In this document: in pieces, positions 53,569 through 62,021 of the stretch
Position numbering within the stretch: position 1 is the stretch's first letter
Layout: each line of letters begins with the position of its first letter
Source: Bordetella ansorpii
GTDB taxonomy: Bacteria > Pseudomonadota > Gammaproteobacteria > Burkholderiales > Burkholderiaceae_B
Length of the DNA: 64,000 bases
Assembly (NCBI RefSeq): GCF_900078315.1
Contig: NZ_FKBS01000025.1
Coordinates: forward strand, 62,001-126,000
Reading direction: 5' to 3'
Made by a program: the position numbers and the translations under genes
The notes under the pieces: generated by a model
The model's input: only the letters and a program-made list of their open reading frames with translations
Told to the model about the DNA's origin: nothing
The model's database searches: none

Positions 53569-54372
53569 TCAGTAATACCGCAGCCGTGTGCGGCGCCTGC
53601 CCTGGGCATAAGCGGCGCCGTTCACGGACATCGCGGAAGGCACGCTTGCGCGCGATGCGTGCATCGGACGGCGGGGCATCGGATCATCGGCCGCGGCGGA
53701 ACCCGGATCCTCGGACCCGGCGCCAAGTGCGGAAGCCGGCGCGACGATGACAGCGGCCACCGCTGCCGTGTCCGCCCGGGCCGCGATGGCCTCTGCGGCC
53801 CGCGCCTTCCAGGCATCCAGCAGCGCATTATCGACGAAGAATTTCGTTTCCACGTGCGAAACGCGCTCGTGCAGGCCGACCGTTGTCTCGACCAGTGCCA
53901 GCATGGCGGGCATCGACATCATGGCCTTCATATCACGTTCGAATTCGGCATAAGGCCACAAGGGCGCGCATGCATCCACGCCGACGAACCTGCGAAAGAC
54001 CATGTTGTAGCCAATATTGTCGTATAGCACGCGGGGTTCGGGGATCGCGTACAGCACCTGCAACACCAGTGCACGGCACAACAATTGTGGACCGATCCCG
54101 AGGTTCAGGCTTACCGCGGCCTGGCAAAGCGCTTCGGCATGTTGGGATAGATGCCGATCCGCCAGATCGCGCAACGACACCAGGGGATGCGAATCCGGGA
54201 TGTAATCCAGGCATTGCCGATCCCGAATCCAGACATCATGGGAGACGATCCAGATCCACGGCGCATGCCGGTTGGTGACCAGCAAGGGCTTGTCCCTGGC
54301 CCGCGCCACATTCCGTGCGGTAGCGCGGTCCAGTTCGACCAAGCTGACGCTATCTCTGTCTGCCTCTTTCAT
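53569..54372 (-). CDS. Phd-like/transposase-N-terminal-domain fusion protein, copy 2
   Basis: The protein has 267 residues. The N terminus (LVELDRATARNVARARDKPL, LVTNRHAPWIWIVSHDVWIR) is Phd-like. Then YIPDSHPLVSLRDLADRHL, IGPQLLCRALVLQVLYAIPE, LYDNIGYNMVFRRFVGVDAC and LWPYAEFERDM match the N-terminal helical DNA-binding region of IS5/IS1182 transposases. The catalytic DDE part is absent; in its place is a low-complexity Ala/Arg-rich tail of about 100 residues. It is co-directional with module 2, 283 bp upstream of the STN gene. It is clearly paralogous to copy 1 over the first 145 residues, with different tails, so the conserved part is what selection keeps. Confidence 0.72.
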   Translation of the reverse strand: MKEADRDSVSLVELDRATARNVARARDKPLLVTNRHAPWIWIVSHDVWIRDRQCLDYIPDSHPLVSLRDLADRHLSQHAEALCQAAVSLNLGIGPQLLCRALVLQVLYAIPEPRVLYDNIGYNMVFRRFVGVDACAPLWPYAEFERDMKAMMSMPAMLALVETTVGLHERVSHVETKFFVDNALLDAWKARAAEAIAARADTAAVAAVIVAPASALGAGSEDPGSAAADDPMPRRPMHASRASVPSAMSVNGAAYAQGRRRTRLRYY

Positions 54373-54733
54373 TTTTTCCCTCGCGGTATAAGCGGCAGGC
54401 GGCCCAGGCTTTTACTGCTGACCGGCGTTTCATCAGTGGCGCCGAAGATCATGCCTGGACCGCGGGTGCATCGCGAACGAGGTACGAACGAATACTGTCC
54501 GAACTCGTCGCCACCCGTACGTATCACTCTATTCAGCGCAACGTAACTCTGCAAATTCGTTTTTTCGTCATCTCAATAAGTTTGACGACAAGACTTCGGT
54601 GTCCTTTGGCGCACGTCCACTCTGTAGCGGTCGAGCACAACCGAAATTCGCGCAACAAAAAATTCACGTAGTGCAATCTGCCTTCCCATATTCTGTTACG
54701 AACACACGCAGTTCAGATAGGTTGTCACCCCCC
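54373..54733. other. Intergenic region between copy 2 of the transposase-derived gene and lysR
   Basis: This 361-bp divergent region is AT-richer than its surroundings and holds no gene that I can support. It should contain the promoters of both flanking genes. No clear operator or LysR box (T-N11-A with dyad) could be assigned with confidence. Confidence 0.5.
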
Positions 54734-55714
54734 ATGCAAGATGGTCCTGCCCAGAGTGACCGGCGAGAAGGTACGAATGATTTGAACGGAGCACCCGCTT
54801 CGTCACCGCGGATATACGGCGATCCGCGGATCACGCTGGATCAACTGCGGGCTTTCGTCGCCATCGCCGATTCCGGGAATTTTCATCTGGCGGCACAATC
54901 GCTGCATCGCTCGCAGCCAGCCATCACGCACAAGCTGAAACAGCTCGAGCAGGTCCTGGGCACGACGCTGGTGTCGCGGCGCAAGGGCCGCGTGATGAAC
55001 ATCACGGAAAGCGGCGTGCGCTTCCTGATGGCCATTCGCGAAAGTCTCCAGCAAGTGGACCTTGCCGTCGAGGCGCTACGTGAATCGAAGCTGCATGGAC
55101 AAGTCCGTGTCGGCGCGCCCGCCGACACCATCGCCAAGGTGGCATCCGCGCTGGCCGTCGCGCTCACAGGCCCTTATCACTCCCTGGAAGTGCCGGTCAC
55201 GGCGGGCGTGTCCAATCATCTGCTGCGCGAGTTCGAAGCGCATCGGCTAGACGTCGTGTTGTTCAAGTCCCCCGAGAGCGCCTCGCCCCCGGTCCCCTGC
55301 AGACGCCTGAGTGTGGAACCGATGCACTGGGTGGCATCGCACGAGTGGCGGCCAAAGGCTTCCGACCCTGTACCTCTGGTCACCTTCTATGAAGGCTGCG
55401 CCCATCGGGAAACGGCCATCGACGCACTCGTGCATGCCGGCCGGAAATGGCGCTTGTCGTGCATGGCCGGCGAGCTGGGTAACGTCCGCGCCGCCGTGCT
55501 CGCCGGACTGGGCGTGGCCGCGCTGGCGCAAAGCGAAATACCGCCGGGCTGCCAGGTGCTGGACGGACAGGGCTTGCCCGCCCTGCCTCGCATGCAACTG
55601 TCCATCGCCATGCATGCCCATGACACCCTGTACGCACAAGTTGCCGATCTGCTTGCCCAAAGCTGGCGCGGCGCGGCCCCAGCCAGGCAAGCCGCGCCGC
55701 TGGCGGCCGGCTGA
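54734..55714 (+). CDS. LysR-family transcriptional regulator
   Basis: The protein has 326 residues from the ATG at 54734 (MQDGPAQSDRREG); an upstream in-frame ATG at 54599 is possible but neither has a clear ribosome-binding site. The N-terminal HTH has ITLDQLRAFVAIADSGNFHL, AAQSLHRSQPAITHKLKQLE and VLGTTLVSRRKGRVM, with an extra 25-residue hydrophilic leader. The effector domain follows (GQVRVGAPADTIAKVAS, DVVLFKSP, GELGNVRAAVLAGLGVAALA). It points toward the type II secretion cluster and converges with the gspC-like gene, ending 10 bases from it. Its target is unknown. Confidence 0.88.
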   Translation: MQDGPAQSDRREGTNDLNGAPASSPRIYGDPRITLDQLRAFVAIADSGNFHLAAQSLHRSQPAITHKLKQLEQVLGTTLVSRRKGRVMNITESGVRFLMAIRESLQQVDLAVEALRESKLHGQVRVGAPADTIAKVASALAVALTGPYHSLEVPVTAGVSNHLLREFEAHRLDVVLFKSPESASPPVPCRRLSVEPMHWVASHEWRPKASDPVPLVTFYEGCAHRETAIDALVHAGRKWRLSCMAGELGNVRAAVLAGLGVAALAQSEIPPGCQVLDGQGLPALPRMQLSIAMHAHDTLYAQVADLLAQSWRGAAPARQAAPLAAG

Positions 55715-55724
55715 CGCTCGGGGA

Positions 55725-56189
55725 TCAGTCGGCGGTTGCCGGCACGATGCCGCGCTCAGGAAGTACGGGAAGCACGGGCATGGGCAAGCGCACCGCCTTG
55801 CCCTCCTGGTCCAGCACCACGGCATCGACATCGATGCGATCGAGCACGACCGATTGCGCCAGGCTCTCGCCGACGGCATAGGCCCTGGGGGGACTGCCAT
55901 TGACGGACAACACCGCACCGCTGTTCGCGCCAGCAATGAGGGCGCCGACCACCTTGACGTCGACCTTCTGCGGACCGGGCGCCAGCCATTGCGCAATACC
56001 ATCCACCTGCCCGTCGTCCGCCGGCTTCACCACGGCTACGGCCGGCGCGGGCTGGGGCAGCGGAGCGGCCAGCCTGTAGCCCCAGAGACCCAGGGCGCCG
56101 ATGGTCAGTGCGATGCCCAACGCGCTGGCCAACGACGGCACGGACATCGACATACCAGTTCCAAGGCGAGCATTCATGGGAATATCCAT
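55725..56189 (-). CDS. gspC: GspC-like type II secretion inner-membrane protein
   Basis: The protein has 154 residues: a short cytoplasmic N terminus, one membrane segment (about 18-38, LASALGIALTIGALGLWGY), a Pro/Ala linker, and an HR-type periplasmic domain (VVGALIAGANSGAVLSVNGSPP, YAVGESLAQSVVLDRIDVDA). GspC links the inner-membrane platform to the secretin. It is short for the family, with no C-terminal PDZ or coiled coil, like the atypical HxcP. It is transcribed opposite to the other gsp genes, which start 122 bp away. A start at 56177 is also possible. Confidence 0.72.
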   Translation of the reverse strand: MDIPMNARLGTGMSMSVPSLASALGIALTIGALGLWGYRLAAPLPQPAPAVAVVKPADDGQVDGIAQWLAPGPQKVDVKVVGALIAGANSGAVLSVNGSPPRAYAVGESLAQSVVLDRIDVDAVVLDQEGKAVRLPMPVLPVLPERGIVPATAD

Positions 56190-56310
56190 AAGTCGTATGC
56201 AGGGCTACGCCACCGCGGCATGCTTGAAGGAAAACACCCGTCTTTCATTCACACAACGATCACCCAGCCGCCCTACGATAAATTCCCATTGTTCGGAAAA
56301 GGCCGGTTCG

Positions 56311-56814
56311 ATGACCTCGTTTGCGCCAGCCCCAGGTAAGCGCCGGCCCATCCAACTCGGGTTCACGTTGATCGAAGTGCTCGTGGTACTGGTGATCGTC
56401 GGCATTGCCACGACAACAGTAGGCCTGAGTATCGGGGCCGATCCGTCGCGCGGCTTGCGCCAGGATGCCCGCCGTCTGGCGAACCTGTTCATGATCGCAC
56501 AGAATGAAGTCCATATCGACGGCAGAGTGATTGCGTGGCAAGCCGATGAATCCGGCTACCGCTTCGTCCGCGGTGTCTGGGTCGATGGCGCGACGGTGCC
56601 CCAGGTTTCGACCTTGGCCGGACTGGACGACTTCTCGCGCAACGACGCGCTGCGTCCTCGCCAATGGCAATCGGGCAACGTGCGGGTACTGCCAGCGGGG
56701 CCGGTGGTGCTGAACGACGAATGGTTCCAGGCCCCCTGGGAACTGACTTTGGTGGAGGGCCAAAGCCGCGTGGTGCTGCGCCGCGGGCCAACCGGCCAGT
56801 TCCAGGTCGAATAG
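56311..56814 (+). CDS. gspH: Type II secretion minor pseudopilin GspH
   Basis: The protein has 167 residues from the ATG at 56311. The prepilin peptidase site is QLG/FTLIEVLVVLVIVGIA, cleaved after G17 with Glu at +5, followed by a single hydrophobic helix and a GspH-like globular domain (RQDARRLANLFMIAQNEV, ESGYRFV, LRPRQWQSGNVRVLPAGPV). It is the first gene of the plus-strand gsp operon and is followed 11 bases later by gspI. Confidence 0.88.
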   Translation: MTSFAPAPGKRRPIQLGFTLIEVLVVLVIVGIATTTVGLSIGADPSRGLRQDARRLANLFMIAQNEVHIDGRVIAWQADESGYRFVRGVWVDGATVPQVSTLAGLDDFSRNDALRPRQWQSGNVRVLPAGPVVLNDEWFQAPWELTLVEGQSRVVLRRGPTGQFQVE

Positions 56815-56825
56815 GTGTTGCGCAC

Positions 56826-57251
56826 ATGAACATCGGCCGTTATCCACGCACGGTAGCACCGCGTTCGAAGCGCCGCGGCGACGTGGCACGGGCGCAGGCC
56901 GGCTTCTCGTTGATCGAAGTGCTGGTCGCACTGGCCATCGTGGGCTTCGCCCTGGCGGCCGCGGCGAGGGCGACGGGCATGCTTGCCGGCACCAACGGCT
57001 CGTTGCGCGATCGCTCCCTGGCGCTGATCTCCGCGAAGAACCGCATGACCGAACTACAGGTGGACACGGCCGCGCCGCCCAGCGGCACGGCACGCACGCC
57101 CTGTCCTCAGGGCCCGCTTTCGCTTACCTGCGAAACCCGGGTCAGCATGGCGCAAGGCGGATCACGCGTGGTGACGATAGAAGTCTATCGAACGGACGAG
57201 CCGCAACGCACGCTGGCCTCGCTGCGCAGCGTCATCGAACCCCCGGGATGA
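56826..57251 (+). CDS. gspI: Type II secretion minor pseudopilin GspI
   Basis: The protein has 141 residues. A long leader (26 residues, RSKRRGDVARAQAG) precedes FSLIEVLVALAIVGFALAAA with Glu at +5. The rest resembles GspI: ALISAKNRMTELQ, then a Cys-containing CPQGPLSLTCET segment and the last strand VTIEVYRTDEPQ. GspI, J, K and H form the tip complex of the pseudopilus. It ends 7 bases before gspJ. Confidence 0.88.
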   Translation: MNIGRYPRTVAPRSKRRGDVARAQAGFSLIEVLVALAIVGFALAAAARATGMLAGTNGSLRDRSLALISAKNRMTELQVDTAAPPSGTARTPCPQGPLSLTCETRVSMAQGGSRVVTIEVYRTDEPQRTLASLRSVIEPPG

Positions 57252-57258
57252 ACTGGCG

Positions 57259-57891
57259 ATGGCATCATTCAAGATCAGAAGACGCGAACGCGGATTCACG
57301 CTCATCGAAGTCATGGTGGCCATGCTGATCATGGGCATCATTTCCTTGCTGTCATGGCGTGCGCTGGACAGCACCACGCGAGCGGGCGACCACCTGAACC
57401 GCGCTACCGAACAGACGCTCGCGCTGGTCCATACCTTCGACCAGATCGAACGCGACGTCGCGTGGCGAACGACCATCGAAGTGCCGCCAGATCTGGCCAG
57501 GGCCGGCGCCTCCAACTCCGCCCTGTCGATCACCCCTTCCATCTCGATTCAACGAGGTTCGCAAGGCGCATCGCGCATCGACATCATCCGCGCCTCGACT
57601 GCACCAGGCCACTGGCAACGTGTGCAGTGGTGGCGTTCGGGTTCGACGCTGTATCGTTCCGCAGGCGTTGCTGCCTCTGCGTACCCCCTGCCCGTGGCAG
57701 CCGCGTCCACCCCTGTCGCCGCCATGCAGGAAGTGGCCGGCTTCGACGTGCGCGGCCTGCAGACGGGACGTGGGTGGGTGGCGCTGCCAGGATCCGTCGA
57801 TGCGTCGAAGATCGTTGCGCTGGAGATCACCATCACGCAGGGCTCTCCCTCGCAACCGATACGCTATCGCCGCGTGCTGGCGCTCGACTGA
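57259..57891 (+). CDS. gspJ: Type II secretion minor pseudopilin GspJ
   Basis: The protein has 210 residues. The leader MASFKIRRRERG precedes the cleavage site and FTLIEVMVAMLIMGIISLLS (Glu at +5). The globular part has FDQIERDVAWR, the R/D block and WQRVQWWRSGSTLYRS, typical of GspJ. After it the operon is interrupted by a roughly 600-bp stretch before gspG, unlike the tight spacing elsewhere. Confidence 0.88.
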   Translation: MASFKIRRRERGFTLIEVMVAMLIMGIISLLSWRALDSTTRAGDHLNRATEQTLALVHTFDQIERDVAWRTTIEVPPDLARAGASNSALSITPSISIQRGSQGASRIDIIRASTAPGHWQRVQWWRSGSTLYRSAGVAASAYPLPVAAASTPVAAMQEVAGFDVRGLQTGRGWVALPGSVDASKIVALEITITQGSPSQPIRYRRVLALD

Positions 57892-58493
57892 TTCTCCAAT
57901 CACGGCCTTGGGCAGCCGGCGCAATCACCTGAGGTTCTGTCAAATTGGCGATATGAAAGATGGCTTAACATTGCCACGCTTGTCATCCCGGCGGCACCAT
58001 AAGCCATATCTGCCCGCCTCCAGCCAGACCATGCGTAACCATGTCTCGTGGCGAGCAGAAAAAGGGGTGGCTCTGACGACAGGATCGTGCATGCGAGTGC
58101 GTGGAAGTGCCTGCTTCAGATAACGCGCCAAAGGCGAATCACCATCGGCCACTCTCCAATCGTAGAGTCCACCATTTTTGATTCTACGCGGAGATTTATT
58201 TCTCTTGCGTGACAAAAAGACCGAGAGTCGCCTCGCCACCCGTTATCCGCACGTTGATCGTCGGAAGCCCTGCCTTTCTCTGGTAGGGCCGGACTGTCCG
58301 GGAACGCTGCCGCAGGCCGAAAGCCCTGTCGCCACCGGCCCCATATCCTCCGTGCACGCTCGTCGCGCACGGCCGAAATTTCTATTGCCCAGACCAACGT
58401 ATCACCGCCGGAAACCTCCGGATATTGCTCCATGCAATTGACACGCGCGCCTGTGACCATGAGGTCTTTCGATGCAACACGGGAGCGCTTGTC
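57892..58493. other. Unexplained gap inside the gsp operon
   Basis: Some 600 bp separate gspJ from the gspG start at 58494. No gene with a recognisable family is seen. A minus-strand frame at 57940-58239 (99 residues, RKRNKSPRRIKNGGLYDWRV) has no match I recognise. The stretch is AT-richer in its middle (58150-58210) than the rest of the cluster, so it may hold a promoter for gspG onward, a decayed insertion or an RNA. Confidence 0.4.
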
Positions 58494-58955
58494 ATGCGTG
58501 GTCGCTGCTTTCCTGCCGATGCGGTGCGTGCCGCGGGTCTTGCGCCACGCGCGCAGCAGGGTTTTACGCTCATCGAGATCATGGTGGTCGTGGTCATCAT
58601 GGGCATCCTGGCCGCGCTGGTCGTGCCTCGCGTGCTGGATCGCCCCGATCAGGCCAGAGCGGTAGCTGCCCGGCAGGACGTCAGCGCGTTGATGCAGGCG
58701 CTCAAGCTGTACCGGCTGGATCAGGGCCGCTACCCGAGCGAATCCCAGGGGCTGAAAGCATTGGCCGAAAAACCGGCCACGGGCGCGAACAATTGGCACA
58801 CCTACCTGGACCGCCTCCCAAACGATCCCTGGGGAAAGCCGTATCAGTACCTGAATCCAGGCTCGCATAGCGAGATCGACGTGTTTTCCTTCGGCGCGGA
58901 CGGCCAGCCCGGCGGCGAGGGCGCCGACGCCGACATCGGATCCTGGCAACTGTAG
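58494..58955 (+). CDS. gspG: Type II secretion major pseudopilin GspG
   Basis: The protein has 153 residues from the ATG at 58494; the frame is open further upstream. The leader ends APRAQQG before FTLIEIMVVVVIMGILAALV. It has the family's conserved C-terminal region: YRLDQGRYPSESQGLKAL, NDPWGKPYQYLNPG, and the calcium-loop segment FSFGADGQPGGEGADADIGS. It would polymerise into the pseudopilus after cleavage by a prepilin peptidase encoded elsewhere. Confidence 0.93.
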   Translation: MRGRCFPADAVRAAGLAPRAQQGFTLIEIMVVVVIMGILAALVVPRVLDRPDQARAVAARQDVSALMQALKLYRLDQGRYPSESQGLKALAEKPATGANNWHTYLDRLPNDPWGKPYQYLNPGSHSEIDVFSFGADGQPGGEGADADIGSWQL

Positions 58956-58978
58956 ACCGACGACACGAGCCGACCGAC

Positions 58979-59992
58979 ATGTCCTTGCCCCATGAGCCGC
59001 ACGCGCGGCAAGCCTCGTCGTCTCCGCGCGCCACGGCCCGGCGGGCGCCTCTCGCAATGTACGGCCAACGCGGCATGGCGGTCATCGCTGCGCTCATCGT
59101 CGTGGCCGCGGTGACCACGATCGCAGCGATGTTGATGCAGCGCCAGGGCGCTTACGTACAAGCCGTACAGACCGCCCTGGTGCGCGCGCAGCTGCAGGCA
59201 GCCTTGCACGGCGGGCTGCTGAGCGCCGAACGGCAATTACGCAGCGACGCCGAGCGCGATGCACGCACGCATCGCGGCGGCCTGTGGGCCCAGCCCATCG
59301 TCGATACGCGCCTGGCGGACGTCCGGCAGGACGATCGTCCCGGGCCGATCATCACCGCGCAGCTGCAGGACGAGCAGGGCAAACTCAATCTGCGCAGCCT
59401 GGCGTTCCAAGGCAGGCTGGACATGGCGCTGCTGGAGCAGGTCCGCAAACTGTGCGGCCTGGTCGGACTGGAGCCCAGCGTCGCGGATCTCATCGCACAG
59501 CGCATCCTGGTATCGCAGCCGGAAGCCAACGGCGTGACGGAAGACGAGGGTGCGCGCAAGCGTGAAGGCGTATTGGCCGCGGCCCCCATCCCCCGTGGAC
59601 TGGACGATCTGCGCAGCGTACCTGGGCTGGATCCCGCCGCCATCGAACGACTTCGCCCCCACCTCACCCTGCTGCCCAATGCAACATTGGTGAACGTCAA
59701 CACCGCCAGTCCCGAAGTCATCGCCGCCATCGTTCCCGGACTTGCGCTGGACCGTGCCAGAACGCTGGTCGCCCAGCGCGACGGCGGCCAATGGTTCATC
59801 GACCAGACCGACTTCCTGAACCGCCTGAACATGCCCGAGCTGGCCACCAACAGCGTGCGCATCGTGGTCCAGAGCAACTGGTTCCAGTTCGTCGGCGCTG
59901 CACGGCTGGACCAATCCATCATGTTGCTGCACGCCCTGCTGCTGCGCGGCGGCGCGGAGGTGCACACCATCTGGTCGCGGGAGGGTGCGTGA
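58979..59992 (+). CDS. gspK: Type II secretion minor pseudopilin GspK
   Basis: The protein has 337 residues. The leader ends LAMYGQRG before MAVIAALIVVAAVTTIAAML; there is no Glu at +5, as is usual for GspK. The large globular domain has DEQGKLNLRSL, a helix-hairpin-helix-like GLDDLRSVPGLDPAAIERL, and VNVNTASPEVIAAIVPGL, all typical. It caps the pseudopilus. Its stop overlaps the gspL ATG by one base (TGATG). Confidence 0.92.
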   Translation: MSLPHEPHARQASSSPRATARRAPLAMYGQRGMAVIAALIVVAAVTTIAAMLMQRQGAYVQAVQTALVRAQLQAALHGGLLSAERQLRSDAERDARTHRGGLWAQPIVDTRLADVRQDDRPGPIITAQLQDEQGKLNLRSLAFQGRLDMALLEQVRKLCGLVGLEPSVADLIAQRILVSQPEANGVTEDEGARKREGVLAAAPIPRGLDDLRSVPGLDPAAIERLRPHLTLLPNATLVNVNTASPEVIAAIVPGLALDRARTLVAQRDGGQWFIDQTDFLNRLNMPELATNSVRIVVQSNWFQFVGAARLDQSIMLLHALLLRGGAEVHTIWSREGA

Positions 59993-61305
59993 TGGCGCGA
60001 TTGCGCGTACGCCTGCCCCGGCTGTCCGATCTGAGCGCGAACAGCGTTCTCGACTACGCGGCATACAAACGCGAGGGTCAGCCGCCCATCGAAACCGGGT
60101 CACGTCCGCTACACGCACTGGGACAGCGGTGGAAAGGTTCAGTGATGGAAGCGATCCTGCACCCGGCGGACGCCTCCATGATGACGGCCAGCCTGCCGCC
60201 TTTGCCTGCCGGCCAGATGCGCACCGCGGTGGTGGGTATGGTCGAGCCCTATCTGTTGGGCGACCTGGCCAATCTGGCGGTGGGGCACGGCAAGCGCACG
60301 GCCGCCGGCCGCATCGCGATCACCTGGACGGATCGCGACGCGGCAGGATCGGCCCGCGATATCCTTGCCGCCGCCGGCCTGTCGCTGCGCGCGCTGTGGC
60401 CCGCGCCATTTCTGCTGCCCTTGCCTGAAGACGGCTGGACGGCGCAATGGGCCCATGGATACGTGGTAGTCCGGACGGACGCGGACAACGGCTTCGTGAT
60501 GCCGCTCGATGCGGATGACGCGCTTTCCGAGTCGACAGGCCTGGGTATCGAGAGGCTACGCGGCCAGATCAGCCTGATGGCGCCACGCCAGGTTGCCTGG
60601 CTGGACGCCATACCCGCCTGGTGGCCCGCGCTCGGCGATACGCCGGCAACGACCTTCCCGCCCGACGCATGCTGGGCGGCTCCACGTGCGCCCTGGGCAA
60701 TCGGAACGAGTGAGTTCGGCCTGGGCGCGGCCGTTCGAGGCAGCGGCTGGGGACGCGCGGCCGCCTGGTGCGGCGTGGCCGCCCTGACGTGGATGGCGGG
60801 ATTGAACCTGTATGCCTGGCGGCTGGAGCATTCGGCCCAGGCGCTGCAAGCCCGCAACGTCGAGCGGGTGCGCGAGGCCTTTCCGGGACTGCGCACAGTG
60901 ATCGATCCGCTGCGCCAGGCTCGCCAGCAGCGCGATACGCAGCATGCCACGAACGTGAGCGCGGAAGCCGAACTGGCCTTTCTGCTGAACGTGGCCCGCG
61001 AGACGATGACCTTCGCCGAGGGGCAGATCCGGGCGGTCCGCTACACGGATGGCGCCCTCGAGCTGGATCTGGGCCGGGGCGCCGCCACGCCTCCAGCCAC
61101 GGATGGCCGCAGACACGCCGCATCCTCGAACCCTCCTCGAACGGACCAGGCCGCGACGCCAGAGTGGCTTGCCCCCTTGCAGCAGGCTGGCGTGCAAGCG
61201 GAAGCGATCCCCACGGGCTGGCGGCTGCGGCGCGCGGCGCCGGATACCGCGACGGAACGGATGCCGCCCTCCTCCGCCGCCGCGCTTGCCCGGAGCATGC
61301 CATGA
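59992..61305 (+). CDS. gspL: Type II secretion inner-membrane protein GspL
   Basis: The protein has 437 residues from the ATG at 59992. It has a cytoplasmic actin-like domain in the first 240 residues, one membrane segment around 262-281 (AAAWCGVAALTWMAGLNLYA), and a periplasmic ferredoxin-like region with LEHSAQALQARNVERVREAF, FPGLRTVIDPLRQ and the final LQQAGVQAEAIPTGWRL. GspL recruits the GspE ATPase. It overlaps gspM by 4 bp. Confidence 0.88.
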   Translation: MARLRVRLPRLSDLSANSVLDYAAYKREGQPPIETGSRPLHALGQRWKGSVMEAILHPADASMMTASLPPLPAGQMRTAVVGMVEPYLLGDLANLAVGHGKRTAAGRIAITWTDRDAAGSARDILAAAGLSLRALWPAPFLLPLPEDGWTAQWAHGYVVVRTDADNGFVMPLDADDALSESTGLGIERLRGQISLMAPRQVAWLDAIPAWWPALGDTPATTFPPDACWAAPRAPWAIGTSEFGLGAAVRGSGWGRAAAWCGVAALTWMAGLNLYAWRLEHSAQALQARNVERVREAFPGLRTVIDPLRQARQQRDTQHATNVSAEAELAFLLNVARETMTFAEGQIRAVRYTDGALELDLGRGAATPPATDGRRHAASSNPPRTDQAATPEWLAPLQQAGVQAEAIPTGWRLRRAAPDTATERMPPSSAAALARSMP

Positions 61306-62021
61306 CACGACGCCCGTCCCACCTTGCGCCCGCGGGCAACGCGCGCCATCGGTCCGGGGTTACCGGAAGGCTGCCCGACAGTGTCCAACGCCAATGGCGA
61401 GACACCCGTCAGCAGATCAGCACATTGTGGGGTCAGCGCAGCGCACGAGAACGCATTCTGCTGGCGGGCTGCTCCGCGGTGATGCTGTTGGCCGCCGGCT
61501 GGCTGGTCGGCGTGGAGCCCGCCCTGAACCGCATACAGCGCCTGCAGACCGAACTGCCCCGGCTACGAACCCAAAGCACGGAAATCGAAACCGTGGTTCA
61601 GCAGGCCCTGGCGAGTCGCCGCGCGGGTCCGTCCCTCAAGGCTGCGCCATCCGATACCGAATCTGTCCGGCGGGCGCTCGCGGACAGCCTGGATTCCGCG
61701 GCGTTGAAAAACACCTACACCCTGGAGCCAGCGGCGGGCGGCGTGGCGCGCTGGCAGGTGCAGTTCAAGGATGCACCGGTACGCGCCGTGGTGCCCTGGA
61801 TGCTGCAGTCGCCCGCCGAACTGGGCCTGTCAGTCGACTCCGTCGCCCTGGAACGCCCCGATGCCGCTCCCGTGGTTCCCGCGGGGATGACGTGGGTCCC
61901 TCCCGCCAATGCGCCGCAACCGGCCGCGTCTCCTGCCGCGCGGAGCCGGCCCTCGGCCGGCCGAATGTCAGGCCAGGTGATCCTGGCCCCCCCTTCCCAA
62001 GAGGACAAGGACAAGTCGTGA
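61302..62021 (+). CDS. gspM: Type II secretion inner-membrane protein GspM
   Basis: The protein has 239 residues. It has a basic cytoplasmic N terminus, a membrane segment with ILLAGCSAVMLLAAGWLVGV, and a coiled-coil/ferredoxin-like periplasmic part (IQRLQTELPRLRTQSTEIET, RWQVQFKDAPVRAVVPWMLQ, LGLSVDSVALE). The C terminus is Pro/Ala-rich and longer than usual. It partners GspL. Its stop overlaps the GTG start of gspD. Confidence 0.85.
   Translation: MTRRPSHLAPAGNARHRSGVTGRLPDSVQRQWRDTRQQISTLWGQRSARERILLAGCSAVMLLAAGWLVGVEPALNRIQRLQTELPRLRTQSTEIETVVQQALASRRAGPSLKAAPSDTESVRRALADSLDSAALKNTYTLEPAAGGVARWQVQFKDAPVRAVVPWMLQSPAELGLSVDSVALERPDAAPVVPAGMTWVPPANAPQPAASPAARSRPSAGRMSGQVILAPPSQEDKDKS

Noticed and set aside
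36482-54372. Transposase remnants (pseudogenes) for the two Phd-like fusion genes
   Set aside because: Both reading frames are intact, have ribosome-binding or plausible start context, keep the same 145 residues and lack inverted repeats, so they look like maintained genes rather than decayed insertion sequences.
57940-58239. Minus-strand 99-residue frame in the gsp gap
   Set aside because: No recognisable family, no ribosome-binding site and orientation opposite to the operon; not supported as a gene.
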